64,000 nucleotides of DNA, taken from contig JAJKFL010000012.1 of NCBI GenBank assembly GCA_021186555.1, positions 19,231,711 to 19,295,710 of the forward strand, written 5' to 3'. The notes under the pieces are model-generated. The model had not been told where the DNA came from. It saw only the letters and a program-made list of their open reading frames with translations, and made no database searches. Numbering within the stretch: position 1 is the first letter of the stretch; every line of letters begins with the position of its first letter. The translations under genes were made by a program, and so were the position numbers. Of the stretch, positions 45,421-56,385 are shown one piece after another. This stretch comes from Reticulitermes speratus. Its lineage: Eukaryota; Arthropoda; Insecta; Blattodea; Rhinotermitidae.

Positions 45421-46080
45421 ATAGGGCGGTCAGGTGCAACCATGCCGCAATCGAGATCTGAGTTCGATCCCAGTGGAGTCTGTATGCAATTTTTGACGGA
45501 TATTGTGACACTGGGACTGTTGTGTCTCACAGAAAATCAGTTTTCCCTTTTCAGTTATCATTCCACGAAAGCCTGAGGGAGGAACATAGGCTGAGGTAGT
45601 TCGAGAATAGAGTACTGAAGAAGATATTTGGGTCTAAGAGGGACGAGGTAACAGGGGAGTGGAGAAGACTACATAACGAGGAACTTAATGATCTGTACTC
45701 ATCACCAAATATTATTCGGGTGATCAAATCAAGAAGAATGAGGTGGGCGGGGCATGTCGCACGTATGGGTGAGGGGAGAGGTGCATACAGGATTTTGGTG
45801 GGGAGACCTGAGGGAAGGAGACCACTTGGAAAACCCAGGCATAGATGGGAGGATAATATTAAAAGGGATCTTCAAGAAGTGGGATGGGGGGCATGGACTG
45901 GATTGATATGGCTCAGGATAGGGACAGGTGGCGGGCTCTTGTGAGTGCGGTAATGAACCTGGTTCCATAAAATGTGGGGAATTTCTTGACTAGCTGAGGA
46001 CCTGCTAGCTTCTCAAGAAGGACTCTGCTCCATGGAGTTAGTTAGTTCCACGAAAGCTTCTTAAACATCTACCACCACGT
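45421..46080 (+). mobile_element. SINE-1, diverged, split by nLTR-A
   Basis: GAGTTCGATCCCAGTGG (B box), GACACTGGGACTGTTGTG, GTTTTCCCTTTTCAGTTATC and ATTCCACGAAAGC match the SINE-1 order. The copy is cut at 45573 by the nLTR-A insertion and resumes weakly after 46058. Confidence 0.6.
45573..46045 (+). pseudogene. nLTR-A reverse transcriptase C-terminus, young insertion
   Basis: In one frame from 45573: LREEHRLR, one stop (TAG at 45597), then [74 protein letters not shown] and KRDLQEVGW, ending at a stop near 45944. This is the conserved C-terminal tail of a non-LTR reverse transcriptase family that is very abundant in cockroaches (from memory). The 3' UTR follows, ending GGAGTTAGTTAG. A 12-bp target duplication TTCCACGAAAGC lies at 45561-45572 and 46046-46057, within an older SINE-1. 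Confidence 0.93.
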
Positions 46081-47722
46081 GCTGGTAAAATACGTCAACT
46101 TGAGGCAGTAGTGTCAAGGTACGCATTCTTACTCCAGTCCAAAAAGTCACGTACATAAACTTATATTAGGAATCAAGAAGACGAACGCATTAACATCGCC
46201 CAAAGGACCTTGTATGGCTGTTTTGGCTGCTTTTAGTTTAGGTAACCGGTCCTGACGTAAGTGACCACGAATATCTCGGAACAATTAGTGACATTTTTAT
46301 GTGATTAATACTTCGTATGGACATTTTGTCTTCATTCTGTCCACAATGTGCGTAATTCTGTTACTTTTCTGAAACCTCATATGTGTATTTTTCTCGTGTC
46401 AGTTGAGTGTACGAAGGAGGGATTGGCAATTATCGTGGTTGACGGTCCTTAGGCAAAGCGCATTGGCTGTTTTCCCTATCGATATAAAATTATAAATGCT
46501 AAGTTTATGTCTGCCATTCGTACGCACAGAGAATTAAGGCGTCTTAATTAATATGATTTTTTAAAAAAACTTAGAACTCATCGAAACAAAATATAGTCCA
46601 AAAGTGTTGTTTTAATTTTAATTCTAATTGAATTATATGTAGTATGTGCTTGCAGGTCAACACAGACGTTACGTATTTCGATCGTATGTCACTGCAATGC
46701 TGATATTTTGCATTTTACCGGTTTTATACAATACCTAAAACAGTTCAGTTTACCTGTTCTGTAAAATAAAGAGAAAAAATTACAAAAGAACGGGTTTCGT
46801 TTCGTTTATACCTTCTTCCAATTTCTCTCTCACTGAGACTAGTTCTAGACAACTCAGTTCGAATGAGGGAGAGGTAGAACACGCTGTGTAGATCGTCATT
46901 TGTTTCATGAGCGCCATTTGTCGAGAAAGATGGCGTCGTGATTAGGTTTGTGGTGAAATGCTGAGTGAATTATACAAGATAGTAGATAATCTGTGCAAGA
47001 TACTACGTGTTGTCTAGGCTCTTTGTAAAGAGTATAATACGTCTGGTAATTATATTGTGTTTGTTTTCTGGAGCATAACTTGAAGAATGCAAGATTGTGA
47101 CTAAACTTTTGGGATTACTATCTACTGCCTTCATATGCTGTGAATTTACTTCAAAATTTCGAAGTTTTTAGGCAGTCAGTGTTACTGCATATTGAATTAT
47201 ATTTGTTATATTACTTTATTTTTCATATAGTGACGTAAGCATGCACCAGTCACGTGTCATACGGCGTTTAAGAGTTAAGGAATAGTATACACATCTGCTT
47301 GCTGCTACTTTGTTCGGTTTGATTCGTGTGTGATAAGGAAAGTGGCGACGTCGTTCGGCAGAGAAATAAATTACGTTGACTTTGAACAAGAGTTAGTGCA
47401 TTTGTAACGTGTCCTGTCGTTCGGTGTGTGGAAGAGAGTGTTGTCTGTAATCATGGACTGTGCGACTGCCATCGTGCACCTGCAGACACTCGGCAGGTGC
47501 CAGCTCACTGTATGCTGCAGGGCGAGTTGTTGTGGTGAGTACATAACTGCTGCAATATCTCATGCAAAGTATGTGTCCATACAAAGTTAATATTACTGAC
47601 GAAAATACTCCTAAGAACCATACAGTGCGCTGACTTATTATACTGACTGTTAGATTTGATGTTTATTTACACTATGGCCCCATTAGACAGAATAAAAGTT
47701 ACTGCAACTACTCCATTAAAGT
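46081..47722. other. unassigned, possible low-repeat host sequence
   Basis: The longest stretch with no recognised repeat. Holds AAGATGGCGTCGTG at about 46926, and at 47453-47534 an ATG-led stretch ending at GTTGTG followed by GTGAGTA, which could be a first exon. Too little to call. Confidence 0.35.
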
Positions 47723-47735
47723 AACTCATCACTGA

Positions 47736-48032
47736 GGCCGTGCCATGGCTCAGGCGGTTAGTCGCCGGCCTTCCACCGCGGAGGCCCGGGTTTGATCCCG
47801 GGTCAGTCCGTGTGGGATTTGTGGTGGACAAAGTGGCACTGGGACAGGTTTTTCCCCCGAGTACTTGGGTTTTCCGATATGAATTTCATTCCACCGTTGC
47901 TCCATTACTTGGAAGAATGAAAAAAAACTAATCATCTTTCTCTTCATCTTCATCACAAGGGTTTCACAATAAGCCTCAAGGCTGCGGTGCGTCCATAGCT
48001 TCTGCAGTGGGGCCCTTCTCCACAAAAAAAAA
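47736..48032 (+). mobile_element. SINE-1, full length, young
   Basis: A box TGGCTCAGGCGG and B box GGTTTGATCCCGGG, full body to GTGGGGCCCTTCTCC and an A run. Perfect 13-bp target duplication AACTCATCACTGA (47723-47735, 48033-48045). Confidence 0.96.
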
Positions 48033-48045
48033 AACTCATCACTGA

Positions 48046-48210
48046 ATTTTGGTTTTATTTAAACCATCTTTGACGAGCTTGGTCCGGCACGTGTTCTTTG
48101 GTTCAAGTGAATGTGGAAGTTTTTACTCCCCCCACTTTCGGTCTGTCGCCATATTTCGTACTAGCCCTATTGGAGGAGTGTTAACAGTCATGCTGCTGTT
48201 GCCTTAAGGT

Positions 48211-48245
<35 letters not shown>

Positions 48246-49494
48246 ATGTTGCCTTAAAATTTACCCGATTAACGTAATTAACAATAAAATGAGCCCTGAA
48301 AGAAGTCACCGATCAGTAGCTTTATCGAGTATAATCTCTTTACGTGTATCGGAAAGGAAAATCTTTAAATTATTTTTTGATATGAAGATGTTTTTAGTAT
48401 GTGGGTATGTAAATTTCAAGGTGTTTTGTATAGCTTGTTAACTTTTGGAGAGCTAGCTGCAAACAACGTAAATTACCTCGTCCTTTATTAATTGAGCCCT
48501 GCCCCTGCCTCCCTTTTCTTTACTTCCCATTACGCTGCCTTTGCTTGCTTGTTTGAGCCGTCTAGCAAATAACTGTGTTAGCCAATTAACTGTGTTCAGT
48601 TCTTTGAAGTGTCTGAGCTATAATAGCATTAAGAAGACCGGTTTTTATTTACTTAAGTGAGTTATCAAATAACTAATAGAGTAACGAAGTGACGTATCAG
48701 TTTCTAACTGTACTTAGTGTTGTAAAGAGACGTTTCGGGACTATAAAGCTTTCAAGCATGTGTGTTAGTTTCTCGATTTTTTTTGAACAGTGAAGTAAAT
48801 AAATACAAGTTTTACAACCCTTCTCAAAAAGAAAGTTAGTACCTTATTTGTGCTTGCCTCATGTTGTAACAAAGAGATCAGAAATGTACTCGTGGGTTTT
48901 TATTGCAAAGATGGAACTGTCTGTCAGACCGCTTTGGCCTTTTACTTTTAATACTCCACCTTTGGATATTGCGTTTAATTTCAAGTTAATTATGATGTAG
49001 AATATGGAAGTTAAAATTGAGAGTTATAAATTCAAATTTATTTCGTTTTTTGATGAATTATAACAGTCAATATTCGCTATGGTCTTTCTTGGAAAGTAAT
49101 TTGTACACAAGTGACAGATGCTGCATGCTGTCGATATAAGAGGTATGCCAGCCGAACAGTGGGTTATGTAACAATGGGGAAACATGTGAGATGGTGGTGC
49201 CATTAAACTGTAACGCGAACGGAGAAGACTTTGTTGAATAAGGAAAGGTGGGACTCGGACGCCCGGGAAGGATGGCCATCCGCCCAGCCACCCACTTGGA
49301 GGACTTGTCTTTGTTCAGATCCCCGAAAACTACGATGAGCACACTTGGGCTTCTCGCTCGAGCAGCAAGCGCGTGGAGGTTGTGTGTGATTTTTTGTAAG
49401 GAGGCTCTGCTGGTGGGTTGGTGCTACCACAGACCGGGATGACGTCATATTTATGGGCGCCTGGGTGAATGAATAATGCCAGATTGATACTCCT
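48046..49494. other. unassigned, with (GT)n
   Basis: (GT)n at 48211-48244. GAGACGTTTCGGGACTATAA at about 48727 is a trace of the palindromic family. Minus frames at 49067-49521 run in adjacent phases with no recognised domain (see findings). Confidence 0.45.
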
Positions 49495-49710
49495 TAATTT
49501 AATATTGTATTCACCGTGCATCTTTAATACAAACTTTAATAGTAGATGAATTAACCCGACATGTTTCGGTCAGGTAACATATGGACTACGCAATTTAATG
49601 TAGTATTCCCCTGAAGATGGTCAGGTACCTTACCGAAACATGTCGGGTTAATTAATCTACTATTAAAGTTTTTTTAATAGTGAATGTGCATCAAGTTGGT
49701 TTTAATTTTA
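49495..49710. repeat. inverted-repeat element with hammerhead-like right arm
   Basis: Left arm TTCACCGTGCATCTTTAATA...CCGACATGTTTCGGTCAGG, right arm ACCGAAACATGTCGGGTTAA...CTACTATTAAAG...GTGAATGTGCATCAA. Arms about 75 bp, spacer about 55 bp. It carries the inverted ATGCACGGTGAA motif at its left edge. Confidence 0.85.
49608..49647 (+). ncRNA. hammerhead ribozyme-like motif
   Basis: Stem I CCC with GGG, core CTGAAGA, one T, stem II GGT...ACC, GAAA, a CATG loop closed by A:T, and cleavage triplet GTC. The left arm has lost its CTGA side. Confidence 0.55.
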
Positions 49711-50009
49711 ATTGATACCCCTTAAATTTCTTTTCTTTTGATCTGGTTCGGTCTCTGAATATTCTGTTCGTAAATGCTGTCAGGTAGAGGATTATTCAAG
49801 TAAATTGTGTATTTTATTGTTGGGATAATGGGATTAACTTTAATACAACTAAATTTGTTTATCTGCTAGTTTTGGCTTGTTGAGACAGGCTATGTTCTTG
49901 AGCAGAATCCCCAACCCTCCCTCAGGGATAACCATCATACCCGTCTTGCCGGCGGGTTGTCTGTAGGCCCTTTGGGGATTTGGTGATTATAAATACTTCC
50001 GACAGTCGC

Positions 50010-50290
50010 TTTTAAAACAATGGCCGGGATGGATAGGGGCTTGAATATACAGGATTCGAATCCCGGCAGGGGCAACAGATTTTTTTCTTCTCCGGAAACC
50101 TGCATACGGACTCTGGGTACCATCCAGTCTCCTATTTGACAGATGTCGGCGTTCTTTCCCGGGAGCAAAGCGGCCTGGCCGTTAAGATGACAACTCACCT
50201 CCATGTAGGGCCGATGTTAAGAATCAGTGGAGTTATACCTCTTCTCCCCCTGTTTGCCTTCAGCTGTACCTACATGTTTACTAAAGCGAC
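50010..50290 (+). mobile_element. SINE-3, diverged
   Basis: B box GGATTCGAATCCCGGC, then GACTCTGGGTACCATCC, GGGAGCAAAGCGGCCTGG and ACTCACCTCCATGTAGGG. Its A box is lost. Confidence 0.7.
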
Positions 50291-50913
50291 GGACTTTCAT
50301 AAAGATTATTTGTGTTTTTAATACTACAGAATTTTACCCGCCTTTAGAATAGTTACGTTGAATTTTGCTCAATTTAGACAATAGAAGCATTTTCTTGATT
50401 TGTTACTGCCTAATATTTCAGCGCTGAAATTCACACATGTTCATTGCGTCAGGGACTAAGATCGCGGTGTCCCTGTGTGGCAGACGATTTGTAAAGTCAC
50501 TAAACTGTTTCCTTTCTAAACTTACAGGCTTTCTGTGTAAGTAATGGAGATGATAAACGTGCTGTAAGATAGCAACTGTGATGATGTACGGTAATTGTAG
50601 CCCGTGAGCGACCCAGACAGAAGTAGCCTAATGATTGCAGAACACGCTGTATGTACCAGCAAGGGTCGCTTGTTCATGTTGCGTGAGGGACGCAGCCCTA
50701 GGCAGCAACGTGCTTTGTTAGGTCAATAAAGCAGACAGTAGAGGATGAAGAGAGACTCGTTTGGAATTTGGATATGATCTAAATTACAGCCGAAATTTGG
50801 ATTACTGGGAATCTCCTAATATTCAAAGTTTCGTTTCCAATAATATATGCAAGCATGATTCGGAATGTCATTGTTAAAGCGAATCATTAATTCCTAAGAA
50901 CGTGGAGGCAATT
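50291..50913. other. unassigned
   Basis: No gene or recognised repeat. Confidence 0.5.
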
Positions 50914-51938
50914 GTAGAGGGCCTGACGGGAACCATGAGATAGTACAGTCATATAACTGGTTTTGCAGAAGGCCTGAGGGGAACCATGAGATAGTGAAAT
51001 AGTTTAGTCATATACCTTGTTTTTAGAGGGCCTGAGGGAACCATGAGATAGTGAAATAGTTTAGTCATATACCTTGTTTTTAGAGGCCTGAGGGGAACCA
51101 TGAGATAGTGAAATAGTTTAGTCATATACCTTGTTTTTAGAGGACCTGAAGGGAACCATGAGATAGTGAAATAGTTTAATCATATACCTTGTTTTTAGAG
51201 GACCTGAAGGGAACCATGAGATAGTGAAATATTTAGTCATATACCTTGTTTTTAGAGGACCTGAAGGGAACCATGAGATAGTGAAATAGTTTAGTCATAT
51301 ACCTTGTTTTTAGAGGACCTGAAGGGAACCAAGAGATAGTGAAATAATTTAGTCATATACCTTGTTTTTAGAGGGCCTGAGGGGAACCATGACATAGTTT
51401 ATTCACATAGCTTGTTTTTTAGAGGGCCTGAAAGGAACCATGACATAGTTTTGTTGGGGACCTGAGGTGAACCATGACACAGTTTAGTCATATAGCTTGT
51501 TTTGTTGGGGACCTGATATGAACCATGACATAGTTTATAGTCATATAGCGTGTTTTATTGGGTACCTGAGGTGAACTATGAAATTATAGTCATATAGCTT
51601 GTTTTATTGGGGACCTGAGATGAACCATGACATGTTTATAGTCATATAGCGTGTTTTATTGGGTATCTGAGGTGAACTATGAAATTATAGTCATATAGCT
51701 TGTTTTATTGGGGACCTGAGATGAACCATGACATAGTTTAGTCATATACTTGTTTTGTTGGGGACCTGAGATGAACCATGACATAGTTTATAGTCATATA
51801 GCGTGTTTTATTGGGTACCTGAGGTGAACTATGAAATTATAGTCATATAGCTTGTTTTATTGGGGACCTGAGATGAACCATGACATAGTTTAGTCATATA
51901 GCTTGTTTTATTGGGGACCTGAGATGAACCATGACATA
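50914..51938. repeat. degenerate 50-60-bp minisatellite, about 18 copies, two subfamilies
   Basis: First half unit: AGAGGACCTGAAGGGAACCA + TGAGATAGTGAAATAGTTTAGTCATATACCTTGTTTTT. Second half (from about 51450): TTGGGGACCTGAGATGAACC + ATGACATAGTTTATAGTCATATAGCTTGTTTTA, with internal deletions that alternate in pairs. The switch between subfamilies is abrupt. Confidence 0.93.
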
Positions 51939-52794
51939 CATCATTTTGTGGAGGGTCTAGTGACATCTGTATTTCTGACAACGGTGAATGTGGGAGTATT
52001 GCCTTCATGAATGTGGTGCTATGCGATGTAGAAATTCACCAACATTTCGAAAGGACCTGTTGTCGCCTTCTTCTGGGTAGAACTGTGTGTAAAATAACGT
52101 AATTGACTTATCAGTTTTTCAATCAGAACTAATATTATCCAACACTACTAAATAATTACATGAGAAAACCATAGAAATAAATTATATAGAAAATTCTATA
52201 ATGTTTTCTTTCGCAATTTTCTCATCGGAAAAAATCTTGTAATTAATATGCATGTCAGAGTATCGTTTTACTTCGTTTTTTGAAGAGTTTTGTTTTCCCC
52301 TGTGTATTTAACAAATTTAATTGGAACAAGAATACGTACGTAATTAATAAAAGGGATATAAAGTAACAGCGATAAATCATCCCAGGCAAAACTGCAGTGA
52401 TGATAGTTAAGGAGGGGATGTTTGTTAATTTTTAGTTCGTTGTCGACATACTTTATCTGCGAGAAGACTCGCGCCTGCCTGTTTGCATTTCACGTTGTGT
52501 TATTGAAAATACAAAACGCGAAAGCGTCGTACTTACACAATAACACTGCAAAATTCCAGGTTTCATCAAAAGCAGATTTTAACACCCTGATCAAAAGGGA
52601 TTCATATCAACTTTAAAAGTTTGCTTTCAATATTTATCTTGCTAAAATATCTGTTCCTTCCCCAAGATTTTCTTAACGTATTCTATACGGAAGTGATGAA
52701 ATTATTTGCTTCTTACATCGTCTGTAGGTACAAATATCAGCAAATAAACAGAGTATATGTTTCATATTATCTTCACCGTTCATTTTTTAACAAC
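51939..52794. other. unassigned
   Basis: CCAACATTTCGAAAGGACC...CGCCTTCTTCTGG at about 52010-52077 has the mirror layout of the CTGAAGA...CGAAA loops. Otherwise AT-rich with no gene. Confidence 0.45.
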
Positions 52795-53075
52795 TCACAA
52801 ATTACACACCAACGAAATGCAATATTTCACTGTATTAGCACCGTGCATTTTATTTAAATCAAACAATTGGTCAATATAGTGCATTTGTTGGTCTTATTGT
52901 TTGATTGAAATGCAATATATTTTCACTTTTTATTCTTTAACCCCTAAAGTTAAGTAAATGTAGATTACGAGCCCCCTGAAGATGGCCTTGTAAAGGCTGA
53001 AACATACGTAGGAGTTAAAGAATAAAAAGTGAAAATATAGTGCATTTCGTTGGTGTGCAATTTGTGAACGAGGGG
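52795..53075. repeat. nested inverted-repeat element with hammerhead-like arm
   Basis: Outer arms CAAATTACACACCAACGAAA and TTTCGTTGGTGTGCAATTTG. An inner pair sits around CACCGTGCATTTTATTTAAA...CAAACAATTGG and its complement near 52900, and TTTCACTTTTTATTCTTTAA pairs with its complement near 53025. Confidence 0.8.
52972..53014 (+). ncRNA. hammerhead ribozyme-like motif
   Basis: Stem I CCCC with GGAG (one mismatch), core CTGAAGA, one T, stem II GGCCTT / AAGGCT, GAAA, C-ATAC-G stem III and cleavage triplet GTA. Confidence 0.55.
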
Positions 53076-53091
53076 ATATATTTGGTCGATG

Positions 53092-53172
53092 GGACAGATT
53101 TCTTCCTGAGAAGTTAGCAATTGGTTAAGTAGTCAAGAAATATGGAACCCGAAGATTTATTACCGTGTTTAA
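53092..53172 (-). mobile_element. nLTR-A 3' UTR fragment
   Basis: Plus-strand view: GGGACAGATTTCTTCCTGAG, TTAAGTAGTCAAGAAATATG and GAACCCGAAGATTTATTACC, the reverse of the family 3' end. Old and short. Confidence 0.6.
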
Positions 53173-53326
53173 AAGAGCCCATCACTCTCCCTTATCCTGA
53201 ATAATTTGAATTCAGTTCATGTCCTTCCATTCTATCTATGTAAGACTAATTTTAAGATTCTCCTATTTCATACCCATGTGTCTTGCAAGTGTTTTCTTGA
53301 TTTTAGGCCACCGCCGCGATGTTGAT

Positions 53327-53461
53327 GAGATCTGCGCTCTTCTGGGATATTACGCGGCGTCGTGTGGTAATTGTTTACCGACGTTTCGGGACAGCGTATC
53401 GTTCCCATCTTCAAGGATCAAGAGTCAGAGGAGAAAAAAATCCCAGAAGAACGCAGATCTC
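53327..53461. repeat. GACGTTTCGG palindromic element, compact copy
   Basis: Ends GAGATCTGCGCTCTTCTGGGAT and, inverted, ATCCCAGAAGAACGCAGATCTC. Inside, on the minus strand (53367-53411), CTTGAAGA, one T, GGGA...TCCC stem II and GAAACGTCGGTAA. Only 135 bp with one core, probably a solo arm with both ends kept. Confidence 0.8.
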
Positions 53462-53582
53462 AAGTGTTCTCTTTGTTTCAGGTTTTACTATCAAATATTT
53501 ATGTCAGTGTCTTTCTTGTCCCATTCCTGTCACATGTCCAGTCTGTCTCATCCTTCCTGATGTATTCATCCTAATGCTATTT

Positions 53583-53769
53583 CATCATTCATTCATTCAT
53601 TCTGTAGTCTGTCTTACGACAGGTCCGTAGCCTCTTCCAAAGCGAGTTCTCCACAGGGTGCGATCTAGTGCTTCCTCTTTCAATTTCCAGTATCTTTTCT
53701 TTTCCTTAAGGTCATTCCAGTAGCTGCTTACGTCTTCTCCCTCGTCGTCCGTCATTTCTATCCTTCCTT
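53583..53769 (-). mobile_element. nLTR-B 3' end
   Basis: ATTCATTCATTCATTCTGTA tail, then the same 180 bp as 32145-32326. A possible 6-bp duplication CTATTT is at 53577-53582 and 53770-53775. Confidence 0.9.
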
Positions 53770-53775
53770 CTATTT

Positions 53776-54378
53776 GGAATGCTTTTGGCGAGGAATAAAA
53801 ATCATGATGTTCCTCATTGTATTGATTTTCTATGGCTGTATACGGGGATATTTATAAGTAAAGTCATACACACCAGGACTACCTTTTGGACCTAATACAC
53901 AACAGCGGGTAAATTATAAACCATTTTTACCTAAATACACGCCTTGTTTGAAATTCTAGCCTCTACTTTAAGACCTTTATTAAGGTTGAATTTTACTGAC
54001 AGTTTCAAGAATGAATAGAATTAGCTGAAAGCTATATTGGCGATTGGGGGGGGGGGGGGCACCCCACTAGGGCCTTGGGGTTCCAAAACAGAAAATTTAT
54101 TGGACAGGATTATGCAAGTATTTTATTTAAGATCCTGCAAGGTAGTTGGTTTGTTACCGCATTGGGTTTTATTTGACTCCATGTTTGCCCAACCACCATA
54201 TAGCATTTGAAATATTCACGGTTGTTTGGAGAGATCGGTATGTAAGCCGTTTTACGCTAATGTTGTTTTCCGGAATTTAGAACGGAAATATATGGGAACA
54301 AAAACTGTAGAAATTTTGATATCAGAAGCTTGTATAAAGTTCTTCTATATTGAATTGTTTATAGGAATATGGACACTT
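53776..54378. other. unassigned, with a G run
   Basis: G run at 54047-54058. No gene. Confidence 0.5.
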
Positions 54379-54392
54379 TTGTTTAACCCTTT

Positions 54393-54449
54393 TTTGTGGA
54401 GAAGGGCCCCGCAGCAGATGCTACGGACGCACCGCAGCCTTAAGGCTTA
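54393..54449 (-). mobile_element. SINE-1 3' fragment, 57 bp
   Basis: TTTGTGGAGAAGGGCCCCGC to CTTAAGGCTTA, flanked by TTGTTTAACCCTTT (54379-54392, 54450-54463). An extremely 5'-truncated but complete insertion. The SINE consensus happens to share part of the duplicated string, so the duplication could be shorter. Confidence 0.7.
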
Positions 54450-54545
54450 TTGTTTAACCCTTTAGATCACATTGGTTGCTATGCATACCACCGGGTTTAA
54501 CATTCAGTGGCTCTACATTTTTGCGTGAAGAATGTTTTTGTGGAT
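54450..54545. repeat. dispersed repeat shared with 56169-56270
   Basis: GTTTAACCCTTTAGATCAC...CACCGGGTTTAACATTCAG...TACATTTTTGCGTGAAGAAT parallels GTTTAACCGTTTCAAGCC...CACAAGGTTTAACATTAAA...CCATTTTTCCACACAGAGTG at 56169. Confidence 0.65.
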
Positions 54546-54661
54546 TACGCATTAGTATAAGCGTAAGCAGTGGTTTCCTGCCTAACCACTTCAAGCAGTT
54601 GGACTTTTTAACGGAGCAGCAGTGCACTTTGCACGAGATGAGATAGGGCTAGATTAAAATA

Positions 54662-54945
54662 GTAAAGGTAAAGCAATCCCTGGACAGGCCCTGAGGTTCA
54701 GGAGGTTGAAGCTCCCAGATTTCAAGACAATCGGCACATGAAAGTGGTAAGGTCAGCCCTACACACGGCCACCTTTACACCCAGGATATATTCCTGGTAC
54801 TCATTTCCGTTAGAGGCTGAGGGCCAGAGGGCGGCCGGAAGGATTATGTTAATGAAAAACTGCAATGGCACGATACAGAATTCAACCCGCGACCTTCCGG
54901 TTTGTAGCGCAGTGCCTCAACGAACTGCGCCACCGCGTGTTCCAG
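54662..54945 (-). mobile_element. SINE-4, with tRNA head
   Basis: Minus strand: head GTGGCGCAGTTCGTTGAGGC (A-box region) and GTCGCGGGTTGAATTC (B box), then body to CCTGAACCTCAGGGCCTGTC. The best evidence that SINE-4 has its own tRNA head. Confidence 0.75.
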
Positions 54946-54989
54946 TTAAAATGATAGTTTAAATGAACTTCAGACTTCAGAAGATTAAT

Positions 54990-55251
54990 TTTTTTTCAAT
55001 GGCTCGACAGCCCCTTGGGGGCCTAGGCCGCCTCATTTTTTCGAGGCTTCACGATCACACTTTTAGACACACCACACTCGGTAGGACTCCTCTGGACGAG
55101 GGACCAGCTCGTCGCAGAGACCTCTACCTGACAACACACAACACTCACAAGTGACAGACATCCATGACCTAGGCGGGATTCTAACCCACAATCCCAGTAA
55201 GCAAGCGGCATCAGACCCACGCCTTAGACCGCATGGCCACTGAGATCGACT
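54990..55251 (-). mobile_element. SINE-2, full length
   Basis: Minus strand, complete. Perfect 12-bp target duplication CAGAAGATTAAT (54978-54989, 55252-55263). Confidence 0.94.
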
Positions 55252-55263
55252 CAGAAGATTAAT

Positions 55264-56168
55264 GGAACGTGTAATCACAAATGGGATGCAGGTTGTATAT
55301 TAATTTTCCCATTATTACCAAGTACCTGTCTTGAAAAATGAAGAGATGAAAGAATGAGGCTGGATGCTGTTGATCATCGATGAGTTTCGTACAAATCAGT
55401 TAAGGAAAGGCCGTACTTGAAAACATGGGCGAAAATTAAATTAAATTTACGCATATACTACGTCATGAAGTGCGTCACTTGCAGTCTTGTTACATCCTCT
55501 CAGTGGCCTGAGCGGTTTTCTTGGAGATGGTCCCGTTTCGACCGTGTGTGTTCAATTCACATGAGCCCTGTCCAAACCGTAACGTACAAAACAAAACCCT
55601 TCCCAAACAGGGACCCTCCTTTCTATTTTCTTACACTAGAAAAGATGGAAGAAAACTTTTTATAAAGTTGGCGCGAAGCCTTCTGGCTGAGTTTTGGTCG
55701 GATGGGCACAGAGCCTAATGTGTTTTTGTTTTTGTTTTACTACAATACCGCGGATGAAAGGGGAGCTTTAAATGATGAAATATTGCTGCCGTGACGAGGA
55801 AAGACGGATGGAGGTAATGGAAATGTTCGTCCAATCGGTGATCAGATAGTGCCACGTCATTCATAAGTTGTTGCGGCTGGGGGTGTGTTGTGTGTCCTTG
55901 TGAGCACAGTTTTACATTTTGTGTGTTCGTCTTCTATTTGTCGTGCTGTCTCTTCGAAGAACTTTTATATCTGCTTCTTTTTTTGTCCTTTCTCTTTTAA
56001 AGGAAAGATCTAAGGCTGATTTCTTACCGCAATGGGAAATATGTTTACCTTCACGGTGACATAACACTTTATAGGATCTCATGAGGGTTTGATACTTTTC
56101 AGTCATTGCTGTTCTGATAGAAATGTTTGAAGGGTATCTGTACAGGCGACAGCAACTTCAAATGCATG
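55264..56168. other. unassigned
   Basis: No gene; frames at 55417-55718 and 55912-56106 have no domain. Confidence 0.5.
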
Positions 56169-56385
56169 CGTGTTTAACCGTTTCAAGCCCACTGGTTACT
56201 TCATGTACCACAAGGTTTAACATTAAAAAGTCCTCCATTTTTCCACACAGAGTGCATTTGTGTGTTTTATACGAGTCTCAGAAACAAAACAGCGATTATT
56301 TTTCTACTGATCGTTTTTTTTATAACGGCGATGGCGTGTTTACTGCGCGGTACGAACTGAATCTTCATATATAAGTCAAGTTAAT
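56169..56385. repeat. dispersed repeat containing an isolated 114-bp satellite monomer (inverted)
   Basis: After the block shared with 54450-54545 comes GTGTGTTTTATACGAGTCTC, CAGAAACAAAACAGCGATTA, a shortened middle, then GCGTGTTTACTGCGCGGTAC and GAACTGAATC. Read on the minus strand this follows the whole 11353-13176 satellite monomer in order (GTACCGCGCAGTAAACAC, then AATAATCGCTGTTTTGTTTC). It is a single copy, so the satellite probably grew from part of a dispersed element. Confidence 0.8.
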
